The position numbers and the translations under genes are program-made. A stretch of DNA of 64,000 nucleotides from B1 sp034439755 (GTDB taxonomy: Bacteria; Bacteroidota; Bacteroidia; UKL13-3): the NCBI GenBank assembly GCA_034439755.1, contig JAWXAZ010000122.1, forward strand, positions 1 through 64,000. Direction: 5' to 3'. Below are positions 44,713 through 53,370 of this stretch, piece after piece. Within the stretch, counting starts at the first letter, position 1. The number at the start of each line of letters is the position of its first letter. The notes below the pieces were generated by a model. That model worked only from the letters and a program-made list of their open reading frames with translations. It ran no database searches and was not told the DNA's origin.

Positions 44713-45420
44713 ATGAAAATTGAAATTTGGAGTGATGTAATGTGCCCATTTTGCTACATAGGCAAAAGGAAATTTGAGGTGGCTTTGGAAAAATTTGCGC
44801 ACAAAGATGAAGTGGAAATTATTTGGAAAAGCTATCAATTAAATCCCAATATGGTGGATCAGCCAAACAAGGATGTGTACGAATATTTAGCAGAGGTTAA
44901 GGGACAATCGAGGGATTGGTCAATAAAGATGCACCAATCTGTTGTGACTTCTGCGGCCGAAGTTGGCCTAGATTATCGTTTTGACATTGCAAAAGTTGCC
45001 AATTCGTTTGATGCGCATAGGCTAATTCAACTGGCTAAAAAACACAACTTAGGAGGTGCCATGGAGGAGCGATTGTTTAAGGCATATTTTACAGAAGGGG
45101 CCTTAATTAGCGATGCCAATATCCTAACAAAATTGGGCACAGAAATTGGCCTAAAGGAGGCAGAAGTGAAGCAGGTTTTGGCTGGAGATGAATTTGCCCA
45201 AGAAGTTCAACTCGATGCCTATGAGGCGCAGCAAATGGGTTGCAGTGGTGTGCCATTTTTTGTATTCAATCGTAAAATGGCGGTGCCAGGTGCGGTGGAT
45301 AGTGCGGTATTTTCGGAGGTATTGGAGGAGGCCTATCAAGAATGGATGAAGGATAATTCTACCTTAAAGTTTGACCAAAAAGACGGTGCCATTTGTACGC
45401 CCGAGGGCGATTGTAAATAA
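44713..45420 (+). CDS. DsbA-family oxidoreductase (FrnE-like)
   Basis: A cytoplasmic thioredoxin-fold protein of 235 residues starting MKIEIWSDVMCPFCYIGK; the redox pair is Cys11-Pro-Phe-Cys14. CSGVPFFVFNRKMAVPGA carries the cis-Pro loop typical of FrnE/2-hydroxychromene-isomerase-like DsbA proteins. There is no signal peptide. The ATG at 44713 is chosen because upstream in-frame sequence (from 44692) is not conserved-looking. It may act in oxidative stress defence. Confidence 0.88.
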   Translation: MKIEIWSDVMCPFCYIGKRKFEVALEKFAHKDEVEIIWKSYQLNPNMVDQPNKDVYEYLAEVKGQSRDWSIKMHQSVVTSAAEVGLDYRFDIAKVANSFDAHRLIQLAKKHNLGGAMEERLFKAYFTEGALISDANILTKLGTEIGLKEAEVKQVLAGDEFAQEVQLDAYEAQQMGCSGVPFFVFNRKMAVPGAVDSAVFSEVLEEAYQEWMKDNSTLKFDQKDGAICTPEGDCK

Positions 45421-45505
45421 GATTATAATTTGGAATCAAAGCTGCTTTGCCCAACTTAATGGCTCTATTACAGATTTGCTTTCGGTATAATTGAGTAATT
45501 GTGCG

Positions 45506-45513
45506 TATTTTTG
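45506..45513 (+). promoter_or_regulatory. Bacteroidota -7 box (TATTTTTG), near-leaderless
   Basis: TATTTTTG matches TAnnTTTG and ends 7 bases before the ATG at 45521, implying transcription starts at or very near the start codon. Confidence 0.45.
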
Positions 45514-45520
45514 CTTCATT

Positions 45521-45874
45521 ATGTCAGAAAAAATAACACCTTGCCCTATTTGCAAATGCGAATATACCTATGCAATGGATCATTTAATGGTTTGTGCGGA
45601 ATGTGCGCATGAATGGAACCAAGAGGAAGCCGAGAATGAGGAGAAGGCATCATCTGCGGGGTTAATTGTAAAGGATGCCCATGGCAATTTGCTGCAAGAT
45701 GGCGACTCGGTGAGCATCATAAAAGATTTGCCTGTAAAAGGCTTTTCTAGATCTATAAAAGTGGGTACCAAGATAAATAACATAAGATTAGTTGCTGGCG
45801 ATCATAATATAGATTGCAAAGTGGGAGAATTTGGCGCCATGGCGCTAAAGAGCGAATTTGTGAAGAAGGTTTAA
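45521..45874 (+). CDS. Zinc-ribbon protein YjdM (PhnA family)
   Basis: A 117-residue protein with an N-terminal zinc ribbon (CPICKCEYTYAMDHLMVCAEC, two CxxC pairs) and a C-terminal KOW/SH3-like domain (DGDSVSIIKDLPVKG, IKVGTKINNIRLV). This is the YjdM (formerly PhnA) family; despite the old name a phosphonate role is doubtful and the function is not established. The ATG at 45521 is favoured over an upstream in-frame codon at 45491 that precedes the promoter box. Confidence 0.87.
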   Translation: MSEKITPCPICKCEYTYAMDHLMVCAECAHEWNQEEAENEEKASSAGLIVKDAHGNLLQDGDSVSIIKDLPVKGFSRSIKVGTKINNIRLVAGDHNIDCKVGEFGAMALKSEFVKKV

Positions 45875-45911
45875 TGGTATAAACTTCTTTCCTAGAAATT
45901 AGTTCAAAACC

Positions 45912-45919
45912 TATATTTG
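45912..45919 (+). promoter_or_regulatory. Bacteroidota -7 box (TATATTTG) before the FG-GAP pseudogene
   Basis: TATATTTG fits TAnnTTTG and lies 22 bases before the ATG at 45942, so the pseudogene keeps its promoter. Confidence 0.45.
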
Positions 45920-45941
45920 TTTTTAAATATCCTAATTACCT

Positions 45942-47295
45942 ATGAAAACAGGCTTTTTATTTTTTTTTGGCAATTTACCTATTTGTTTCTATCCCAAATG
46001 TAAAGGCACAAATGCCCAGCATTACAGGCTTTGCTCCTGCGGCAGCACACCCACGTGCTATTTTAACTATTTATTACAGGCTTTGCTCCTGCGGCGGCAT
46101 ACCCACGTGCTATTTTAACTATTTATTACAGGCTTTGCTCCTGCGGCGGCATACCCACGTGCTATTTTAACTATTTATGGTACAAATTTAAACGTTGGCA
46201 CAGGGGCTAGGCATGTATTTGTGGGCAATGTAAAGGCCCAGGTGATAAGTGTTAGTTCAGATTCTATAAAAGTACGTGTGCCTTTTGGTGCCATTGTGGG
46301 GCCAATAGCTTTAAGTGCCAATAACAAAACTGTATGTAGTAATTTACATTTTGTACCCACCTATCCGGCCAGCACGGCCACCCCTAGCAACTTAAATTTC
46401 TGGCCCACCGAAGGCGATGTAAACATTGCTCAAATTGGTATGAGAAATGACGTCGCTTATAAAAGTGGCGATATGGATAATGATGGAAAAGTGGATTTGT
46501 GCACTAAATTAGAAATTTTGAACTACCCAAGTACCCTAATTTATGACCCTTATTACGTTAAATTAAGGCTTTTTAAGAACAATAGTAACAATACAGGTGG
46601 TCTTAGTAATGCTAATTTTGATAACCCAATAGATTTTATTGCTGATAGCTCTGTAACAGGAAAGTTTAATTAAATTAGTGATTTTGAAATAGGTGATATT
46701 AATAGCGATGGAAATTTAGATTTGGTAGCAAGAACAGACTCTGGGGTGGTGTTTTTTATTAATAAAGGCTTAGGTATTTCTGCTACTCTGTTTACGCGAG
46801 TTTTAATTCAAAATCCAGACCTAGACAAAAAACCAACAAATATTTTGAATAAAAATGCTTTGGTATTAAAAGATTTTGATGCAAATGGCAAACTAGATGT
46901 TTTGGTAACTACACCTAATAAATTAATTATTTTAGTTAACAATTCAATTTCATCCTCCATTACTCAATCTAGTTTTCAAATAAAAACAATTAAAAGCTTA
47001 CCATATTCAAGTATTGGGTGGACAGTATGTTCAGACGATTTAACAAATGATTCAAAACCAGATATAGTATATAATAATGTTTCTGTTACTACCGATTCAA
47101 TTTTCATTTTACAAAATGACTTTGGAACTTCATCACCTATTCTAGATTCTAACTCATTTTTAGGCCCTATTATTTCAAGATATTTAGGTGCCCCACGTTT
47201 TTCCAAAATAGAAGATTTTAATCAAGATGGGTCTCTTGATTTGGCAACTAGTTTCAACTCAAACAAACTTGGCCTTCAAAGTAATATGCTACTCC
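45942..47295 (+). pseudogene. Secreted IPT/TIG plus FG-GAP repeat protein, broken and truncated
   Basis: The ATG at 45942 starts a signal peptide that shifts frame in a run of nine T (MKTGFLFF ... AIYLFVSIPNVKAQ). An IPT/TIG domain follows (PSITGFAPAAAHPRAILTIY, GTNLNVGTGARHVFVG), interrupted by two extra 52-bp copies that shift the frame by 104 bases. FG-GAP repeats (SGDMDNDGKVDLC, DINSDGNLDLVA, DFNQDGSLDLAT) run on with a TAA at about 46671 (GKFN*ISDFEIGD). The coding match ends near 47290, where the toxin remnant begins, so the C-terminus and any T9SS domain are lost. At least four separate lesions are visible. Confidence 0.8.
46024..46179. repeat. Exact 52-bp triplication
   Basis: Three adjacent copies start at 46024, 46076 and 46128, each beginning ACAGGCTTTGCTCC; copies 2 and 3 are identical and copy 1 differs at two bases. 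As 52 is not a multiple of three, every copy changes frame. The upstream coding frame matches copy 1 and the downstream frame matches copy 3, so the ancestor had one copy. Confidence 0.95.
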
Positions 47296-47343
47296 CTCAA
47301 AAGTTGCTTCTGCTTCACTTGTCCACCTTACTTGTTTAGCCAT
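47285..47343 (-). pseudogene. Truncated RelE/ParE-like toxin start
   Basis: Reading on from the antitoxin end, an overlapping frame starts MAKQVRWTSEAEATFEGVAYY, the usual N-terminus of RelE/ParE toxins. After about 21 codons it passes into the FG-GAP pseudogene sequence and stops. The ATG overlaps the antitoxin's last codons by 16 bases, the usual coupled arrangement, so the toxin was truncated where it now abuts the pseudogene. Confidence 0.65.
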
Positions 47344-47561
47344 TTCTTATATTTTTTCATTGCCACAGAATGAGGACGGGTTTCGCCTTGTTGAGATTGT
47401 TTTAATCCTCTTTCAACAGAAGCCTGAATTGGTTCTGGTAATTCCTCAAACCAATTATCCGGTTGGCTCTCAAATATAGATTTGATATAGGTAATGATTT
47501 CCTTATTGTCTGTATTCAGTATCTTCTTCGCTAAATCTACTTTTGCGGTTGCTATATTCAT
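47328..47561 (-). CDS. Antitoxin-like protein (RelB-type), orphan
   Basis: A 77-residue protein with the pattern of Bacteroidota addiction-module antitoxins: a helical N-terminus (VDLAKKILNTDNKEIITYIKS) and the C-terminal block ASVERGLKQSQQGETRPHSV followed by KKYKKWL. No HTH or ribbon-helix-helix is clear. The ORF is intact, but the overlapping toxin gene downstream is truncated, so it may now be an orphan able only to neutralise related toxins. Confidence 0.65.
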   Translation of the reverse strand: MNIATAKVDLAKKILNTDNKEIITYIKSIFESQPDNWFEELPEPIQASVERGLKQSQQGETRPHSVAMKKYKKWLNK

Positions 47562-47608
47562 GGGTGACCTTATTATTTCCTCAAATTTACGAAATTTTCA
47601 TGTGTTTC

Positions 47609-47692
47609 TCATCCAAGTGGGTGAAACTTCTTGATCAGCTCTCTTTGGTTGTCAACAGAAGTATGGCTATACATGAAGGTAGTCTATATTCA
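47609..47692 (-). repeat. Diverged tail repeat, copy 1 (ends FHPLG*)
   Basis: The minus strand reads SHTSVDNQRELIKKFHPLG then TGA. A related segment at 48019-48086 reads RQVSIDEQREMINRFHPLG then TAA. The two are homologous at DNA and protein level up to the stop codon. Origin unknown; the copy follows the HigB remnant. Confidence 0.5.
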
Positions 47693-47878
47693 TTCATGTT
47701 TAACAACACTTGCACGGCTATTCTTGATGGCACGTTCCGTATTAAAATCTCTTACAATTTCTGACGGCTTTTTCCAAACCAATGGACTTACATCATGATA
47801 CCATTTTTCCAGCGTTTCTTTACTATCACCATGCTTAGTATAAAAATCTATTAGCTTGCTTTTGTTAGGTATATTCAT
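47690..47878 (-). pseudogene. HigB-like toxin remnant
   Basis: The frame from ATG 47878 reads MNIPNKSKLIDFYTKHGD then KETLEKWYHDV and KKPSEIVRDFN, the first half of HigB-type mRNA interferases found in Bacteroidota. The second half with the catalytic residues is gone except for a frame-shifted NEYRL. A palindromic operator-like site remains upstream. No HigA antitoxin gene is visible. Confidence 0.6.
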
Positions 47879-47916
47879 TTCAAATTTCAGCAACCACAAT
47901 ACAAAGACAATAAAAA

Positions 47917-47933
47917 GTAACCAATTTGGTTAC
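47917..47933 (-). promoter_or_regulatory. Palindromic operator-like site upstream of the HigB remnant
   Basis: GTAACCAA-T-TTGGTTAC is a perfect 8-base palindrome around one central base, about 40 bases upstream of the HigB remnant start. Such sites are typical of HigA autoregulation, but the regulator is absent here. Confidence 0.5.
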
Positions 47934-48018
47934 AATCCCAAAAATATTTCCAATCCTATTAAACAAATAAAGGCTCACCCATAAGAGGATGAAGCTTTCA
48001 GCAATGTTCAGAAGAACT

Positions 48019-48086
48019 TTACCCCAACGGGTGAAACCTATTAATCATTTCCCGTTGTTCGTCAATTGATACCTGTCTATAGGGTA
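48019..48086 (-). repeat. Diverged tail repeat, copy 2 (ends FHPLG*)
   Basis: Homologue of the segment at 47609-47692, lying directly after the RHS toxin-region remnant. It may be the real C-terminus of an RHS-linked ORF, with the other copy left by rearrangement. Confidence 0.5.
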
Positions 48087-48089
48087 AGG

Positions 48090-49142
48090 TTAACGATGTA
48101 ATTTACCAAAATATTTTTGATGTTTACCACCTAATGTTATTAAAAATTGTTCTCCTACTTGACCTGTTGCACCAATTACTTTGCTTGTAACTTTCGTTGT
48201 AATTTTTTCAGTTATTACTACTGCTTTCTCAATTGCAATAACTGGTTTGGTTTATTGGTAGCTTCTATATAACCAACTTGCTCCTTTTAATAATAAAGCA
48301 CCTGCAGCTTCACTATTCTACCTTAAATGGTTAGGGAACCATTTAGTTGCATAAATTTCTCCACCTAAACTTCCTAACAACGTCAACTTATCACCGTTTT
48401 GTATATAAGCTCTCAGGTCCTTGTCCTTTCCGTCATAGTGAATCATATACCCTTTGTTGTCCCAAACGCTACTATCTCCTAAAATGCCAGTAAACCAAAT
48501 TGGATTGTTATTTAATACCGCATAAACGCTAACAGAGGGCACAGGTTTAGAATCAACATTCCACCTTCGTCCCAACCTACCATCATATTCCCAAAAAGTA
48601 GTAGACATGGTATTTCCAGCAACAGAAACCTTATCATCTTCCTTCCCATTAAACCCTTATCGATACTCACTCGCCTGATAGCTCCTGCCGGGCATTGTGC
48701 TACCAAAGACGTAAATATCTGTTGCAGAAATTACTTCTGCCACATAGCCATCAATTAAGCCATCTGCTGCGCTGTTTTGGATATAGTTGCCTGAAGGGTC
48801 GGAAGTATAAGCTCCATTTTGATAGATATAGCCTCCACCAGCTTGGTAGGTATATTTTTCGTCAATTTCAATTTTAAAATCACTAACTACACTTAACACA
48901 TTACCCAAATGGTTGCTAAGCTCATAGCGGCGTACGCCTTTTACGTAGCTTAGCTGCTGGCCACAATTGCTGATATATCCATTGCTATGTAATGCCACTT
49001 GTTGGTTCTGCTCGTTTAGGTGCCATAAAGGTAATAAATTTCCATATCCCTCGGGGCACATTTCTTTGGCACAAGCAGTTTCTTGGTTAGTAAATGGATT
49101 AGTTCTGTTTGTTTTACTTTCGGCGACAGTAAATTATTTTCT
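48090..49142 (-). pseudogene. RHS-repeat core and C-terminal toxin-region remnant
   Basis: One minus-strand frame carries RHS core features: RRYELSNHLGNVLSVVSD, GSTMPGRSYQASEYR, then GFNGKEDD, YDGRLGRRWNVDSKP and YAVLNNNPIW, followed by a variable C-terminal part with IGATGQVGEQFLITLGG. RHS proteins deliver C-terminal toxins in competition between bacteria. The frame is broken by stops at 48657-48659 (in YR*GFNGKE, where Tyr is usual), 48318-48320, 48252-48254 and 48090-48092 without frameshifts. The N-terminal bulk is missing beyond about 49142, where IS sequence begins. No immunity gene was recognised. Confidence 0.75.
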
Positions 49143-49800
49143 CCCATCAATCTTTGTACTTTCTTTTTGTTTTTGTATTATCCTAATAACATCAGCATGG
49201 CACATTCGCTTGTAGCCACATTACGTGTCTGAATCAGCATTTATTCCTTGCACAACAGACACAACAAACTCGTTACTTAGCTCCTCAATACCCTCATTTA
49301 ATTGCTGTTTTATAGTTGTCGATTTCTTGCGGCCTAACCTCTTACCATTGCTCTTATGATGGTATTGATGCTTTGTTACGGAAACTATCTCTAAAGCTCG
49401 ATTTCTGGTCATACCCTGCCCAATAAATCGTGTAACTAATTCCTTCTTTTCACTGGCGCATACTTTTTTTTTATCAGTTCATCCTTGAGCTTGCTTTCTA
49501 ACTCCTTGCTGATTAAAAGTTTCTTTAATTGCTGATTTTCATTTTGCAAACGCTTGATTTCTTATAGCTGGTTAGGTGTCATTCCATGCCGGAAGCCATC
49601 TTCACCCATATTTTCATGCTTTAGTTTCCAGATATAACAGGTGGCTGGGTAAAAACCATACTTCTTTAATGCTATGGTAACGCCATTTTATGAGGCCTCT
49701 TTCAAAATTTGAAGCTTCTCCTCTTTACTTTTTCTTTGTGTTTCTGTTGAGATGATTACTCAAATTTAATAATAATCCTGTCCGTTTGTTTAAGGGGGCG
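49120..49800 (-). mobile_element. IS3-family insertion sequence remnant
   Basis: The minus strand encodes an IS3-type OrfA: KEEKLQILKEAS*NGVTIAL, KKYGFYPATCYIWKLKHENM, FRHGMTPNQL*EIKRLQNEN, KDELIKKKYA and, after a shift at an A-run, KKELVTRFIGQGMTRNRALE. A piece of OrfB follows (GYKRMCHA, KKKVQRLMGENNLL). At least two nonsense and two frameshift lesions are present and the integrase catalytic domain is absent. The outer end near 49775-49800 (TGTCCGTTTGTTTAAGGG) may be the terminal repeat. The boundary with RHS is uncertain by some tens of bases. Confidence 0.75.
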
Positions 49801-49934
49801 TTGCCCTTTCAATAAATAATTAGCTATAAACCCAACCTTTTTAATTAGTCTTTCGTATTTGCATAGTATGAGCGTGAATAGGTTCATAAAAGTGAACTAA
49901 AACTATATCTGTTTAACTTATCAAATATTTGAAA

Positions 49935-52736
49935 ATGAATAGTCGATTTATTTTTTTACTAGCATGTGTTCTTTGTGCATGCAGTTTATCCTATGCTCAA
50001 CCCACTGCATGGGTTTCAAAAGGTGTTGGTGGAGGAGGAGCTGTTTATAGACCAAGCATTAGTCCGCATAACGGAAATAACCTATTTCTTGCATGCGACA
50101 TGTCCCCTATACACCAATCTGCTAATTTTGGTCAAACTTGGAGCGTATTCCCTTACTTACAATTGCCTGGCAATAGAAGTACCGAAATGCAATTCACGTC
50201 TAATCCAGCTAAATTATATGCATTAAAAAAGCCAGCAAATTTTTATTTGCCTAGTAAAAGTTATGATGGTGGCTTAACATGGGTAAATGCTAGTAACCCT
50301 TGTATAACAACTGCAAACCAATATTATGCAAGTCCATTAGATACCGATTTGGTAATCATTAGTGATGTGAATAAAATATATTTTTCGAACAACGAAAACT
50401 CCGCAACTTTTAGCACCTTACTTACGTATCCGTTAACTAGTAGTGGACATTTAGCAGGTGTTTTTTTTGAAAATAAAGATACAATTTATGTTTGTTCGCA
50501 TGACACATTAATCTATACATTCAATGGTGGAAGTACTTGGAACAGCGCCTTTGCAGGAACTCAAGGAATACCTTCGAATGAACATATTGTTAGTTTTAAA
50601 GGAGCAAAGCAAGGAAACAAATGGGTGTTTTATGCAGTCACTATTATAGCTAATCCTAACTACAAAATATTTAAAACATTCTCGGAAGATTATACCTTAT
50701 ATAAAGGTGTATATAAGTTAAGTCAAAATCAAAGTCAATGGGTTTCGATAGGCGCTAATTTACCTGCGATTACGGATAAAGTTTATTTGATAGGCTTAGC
50801 AGATAAGGATACTTCCACTGTGTATTTAGCAGGAAGTTCCAATTCTCTTGGAGTTTCATTAGGAGCAGTCTTTCGGTCAATAAATTCTGGTTCAAGTTTT
50901 ACCAATATATTTCTTACTTCTGGCATGTTTAATTCCAATGCAAATATTACAACTGGTTGGTTAGGAAAACATAGCTTAACCACAGCCAAATTTAGGTGGA
51001 ATGGCTTAAATTATATCTCTGGTTTAGCTGTTGATCCTAACAATGCAGCTCGTGTAGTTTGTTGTGATGGAATGACTATTCATACCAGCTTAGATTTGGG
51101 CTCAAATTGGAAACAAGCCTATACAGATACTATCTATCAAAATCTGCCATCTACCATGCTGCAACAAAGTCAATCCTATAAAACATCTGGTTTAGAAACT
51201 ACCGCTGCTTATTGGTTATCATGGATTGGGCCTTTAAATCTTTTTGCTAGCTATAATGATATTTTAGCACGGAAATCGAATGATGGAGGAGCCACCTGGA
51301 ATTTTAATATCACAGGCTTAGATTCAATTCGAATCAATGATGTGAATATGACTTTGGTTCATCCGCTAACAAAAAAAATGTATGCTGCTTGTGGCGAAGT
51401 TCCTGGCTCAAATGGAGATTATACCGATGCACGAGCAGGCTTAGTTCCAGGCAGAATAACTGTTTCTTCGGATAGTGGAGCAACTTGGCAAACCTTAAAA
51501 TCATTTGGTCACTCCGTAAGTTCGATCTCATTTGACCCAAATTCAACAATTGGGATGTATGCAACAGTAGTTGATATTTTAGGTGGAATAGGTGGTGTAT
51601 ATAAATGTTCCAATATTTTAGCCTCGCCAAGTATTTGGGTAAAATTAGCGTCTCCGGCCAGATCAGAAGGTCGTGCCTTGCAAATTACGGCGCTTAAAAA
51701 TGGCGATTTAATTGTAGTTTATGGCTCAAGGGATACATCACGAAGCTCTTCTCCGAGTTTCGTATATAGTGCTAGCTCTGGTGCTTTTTATAGCAAAGAT
51801 GGTGGAATAAGTTGGGCTGATAGCAACCTCGTTGCCATGAATAAATCAGTAGCAAACATAGAAGTAGATAGAAATGATACCTCGGAAAATACATGGTTAG
51901 CCTTTGTAGGAAGTAATGGCTCTACGGGCGGGGTTTATCGCACTATAAATAAAGGATTTTCATGGACACCTGTGTATTTTCAAGCCACAATGTCTGGAAC
52001 CTTTCATCCAACTTTGAGTAATACCTTATACATCTGTACCGAAAATAATGGATTACTTTATGCAAGCAATACACAAACCAATTCCTTTTCTATTTCAACC
52101 ATAAATTCCTTTCCTTTTAAACGGCCACAAAAAGTTTTTTTCAATACGTATAATACAAATGAAGTATGGGTTACTACCTTTGGAAATGGAATTCGTATGG
52201 GTCTAAGCAATAGTTTACCCGTAAGCTTTTTGTCGTTAAGTGGTGCTTGTAATGCAGAAAATATACACTTAAATTGGCGCACAGCTTCAGAATTTAATAA
52301 CGCCCATTTTACCATTGAAAGAAGCACAGATTTATTGCATTGGGAAAGTGTAGGGATGGTATTAGGAAAGAAACAATCCGTTGTAATTCAAAAGTACGAA
52401 TTCACAGATAGCGTAAATTGGAATAAAGTGCAATCTAATGACTTGTATTATCGCATCAAACAAACTGATTTAAACGGTGACTTTGCTTTTTCCCCGACAA
52501 TAGGATTGGATCCATGTGCTATGCAAATGGCCCCAATTAGTTTATTTCCAAATCCTGCGAATGATTTAATTCAATTCTCTAAACCAATGTTCGACGTGGA
52601 AGTGTATTCCATCCAAGGACAATTAATGAATCAACTCCTACCCGAAGCCAATGAATTAAGTACACATTCTTATCCAGATGGATTGTATGTATTGAAATCA
52701 AGGAATGGGTTTTTAAAATTTTTGGTCCATCATTAA
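49935..52736 (+). CDS. T9SS-secreted BNR/Asp-box repeat protein (933 aa)
   Basis: A secreted beta-propeller protein. The ATG at 49935 gives a signal peptide (MNSRFIFLLACVLCACSLSYAQ region); a TTG two codons upstream is rejected. Asp-box/BNR motifs recur across residues about 40-760 (SYDGGLTWVN, SNDGGATWNF, SSDSGATWQTL, SKDGGISWAD, INKGFSWTP), as in sialidase- or sortilin-type propellers. A LNWRTASEFNNAHFTIERS domain common in Bacteroidota secreted proteins precedes the T9SS type A sorting domain (SLFPNPANDLIQF ... GLYVLKS). Catalytic activity cannot be inferred; glycan binding is possible. Confidence 0.85.
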   Translation: MNSRFIFLLACVLCACSLSYAQPTAWVSKGVGGGGAVYRPSISPHNGNNLFLACDMSPIHQSANFGQTWSVFPYLQLPGNRSTEMQFTSNPAKLYALKKPANFYLPSKSYDGGLTWVNASNPCITTANQYYASPLDTDLVIISDVNKIYFSNNENSATFSTLLTYPLTSSGHLAGVFFENKDTIYVCSHDTLIYTFNGGSTWNSAFAGTQGIPSNEHIVSFKGAKQGNKWVFYAVTIIANPNYKIFKTFSEDYTLYKGVYKLSQNQSQWVSIGANLPAITDKVYLIGLADKDTSTVYLAGSSNSLGVSLGAVFRSINSGSSFTNIFLTSGMFNSNANITTGWLGKHSLTTAKFRWNGLNYISGLAVDPNNAARVVCCDGMTIHTSLDLGSNWKQAYTDTIYQNLPSTMLQQSQSYKTSGLETTAAYWLSWIGPLNLFASYNDILARKSNDGGATWNFNITGLDSIRINDVNMTLVHPLTKKMYAACGEVPGSNGDYTDARAGLVPGRITVSSDSGATWQTLKSFGHSVSSISFDPNSTIGMYATVVDILGGIGGVYKCSNILASPSIWVKLASPARSEGRALQITALKNGDLIVVYGSRDTSRSSSPSFVYSASSGAFYSKDGGISWADSNLVAMNKSVANIEVDRNDTSENTWLAFVGSNGSTGGVYRTINKGFSWTPVYFQATMSGTFHPTLSNTLYICTENNGLLYASNTQTNSFSISTINSFPFKRPQKVFFNTYNTNEVWVTTFGNGIRMGLSNSLPVSFLSLSGACNAENIHLNWRTASEFNNAHFTIERSTDLLHWESVGMVLGKKQSVVIQKYEFTDSVNWNKVQSNDLYYRIKQTDLNGDFAFSPTIGLDPCAMQMAPISLFPNPANDLIQFSKPMFDVEVYSIQGQLMNQLLPEANELSTHSYPDGLYVLKSRNGFLKFLVHH

Positions 52737-53308
52737 TGGTATAGCTGAAAACCGCCAGATTTCCCAAAAATTATCCTTTAATGGTGAAATAGTTTACAAT
52801 TAGTTTTGCGCTAAAAATAGTGGAATGAATTAACCTTGTTAAGCGTATTTATTCAAGCAATTGCCTTGTTATAATCGCTTATATAACAACATCTGTCTGA
52901 CCCGAAATGGGATTAAACAAATGAAATTATGAACTCCATACTGATACTGATGAAATAAAAGGAAAAACGGGTTTGTTTCGCAAAATAAAAATGCGTTATT
53001 TTTGTTGACGCAATTACAATTACCAATTTTTCCAAACGATGGAAAGCTTATATCAGAAACAGTTGGGGTTTATGAAAGTTAATGTTTTTTCTGCTTTCAA
53101 ATTGCACTAATTTTGGGGGAGAGGACAAATTGGCGCGTAGCCCTGGGCATTCATTTTCTTGGTTGAAAGAAAAATCCGGTATTTCATATTTATTTTTAAT
53201 TAGGTTAAAAAGGCTAGTATTTAAGTCCCCTGATAGTTTGCTAGACCCCTAAAAGGCCCCTACCGCTGTAAAATCAACTAAAACTAAAGAAAATAATTCG
53301 ATTAAAAA
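52737..53308. other. Intergenic region with promoter but no clear gene
   Basis: No conserved gene is visible in this 570-base region. It contains a good promoter at 52972-53004 followed by a 23-codon ORF (53039-53110) of unknown significance, and otherwise unique sequence. Confidence 0.5.
52972..53004 (+). promoter_or_regulatory. Bacteroidota promoter, TTTG-21 bp-TATTTTTG
   Basis: TTTG at 52972-52975 and TATTTTTG at 52997-53004 are separated by 21 bases, agreeing with the Bacteroidota -33/-7 consensus. Transcription would start near 53010, but no normal gene follows. Confidence 0.5.
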
Positions 53309-53340
53309 CAAAAGAGCCCCCAATAAATTGGAGGCTCTTG
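53309..53340 (-). terminator. Terminator of tRNA-Asn
   Basis: GAGCCCCCAA and TTGGAGGCTC pair (one G-T) across a 4-base loop. Read on the minus strand, a T-rich run follows. It lies about 30 bases beyond the tRNA 3' end. Confidence 0.75.
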
Positions 53341-53370
53341 TAGACTTTTTCCCACGCATTAAGTGCTTAG

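Noticed and set aside
47543..47764. Plus-strand ORF of 73 codons over the antitoxin region
   Set aside because: It runs antisense to the antitoxin and remnant toxin and has no recognisable protein features.
38670..49412. Stop-codon recoding (TAA, TAG and TGA all seen inside homologous frames)
   Set aside because: All three stops occur, only in clustered remnants that also have deletions and frameshifts, while housekeeping genes such as dnaG and nth have none internally.
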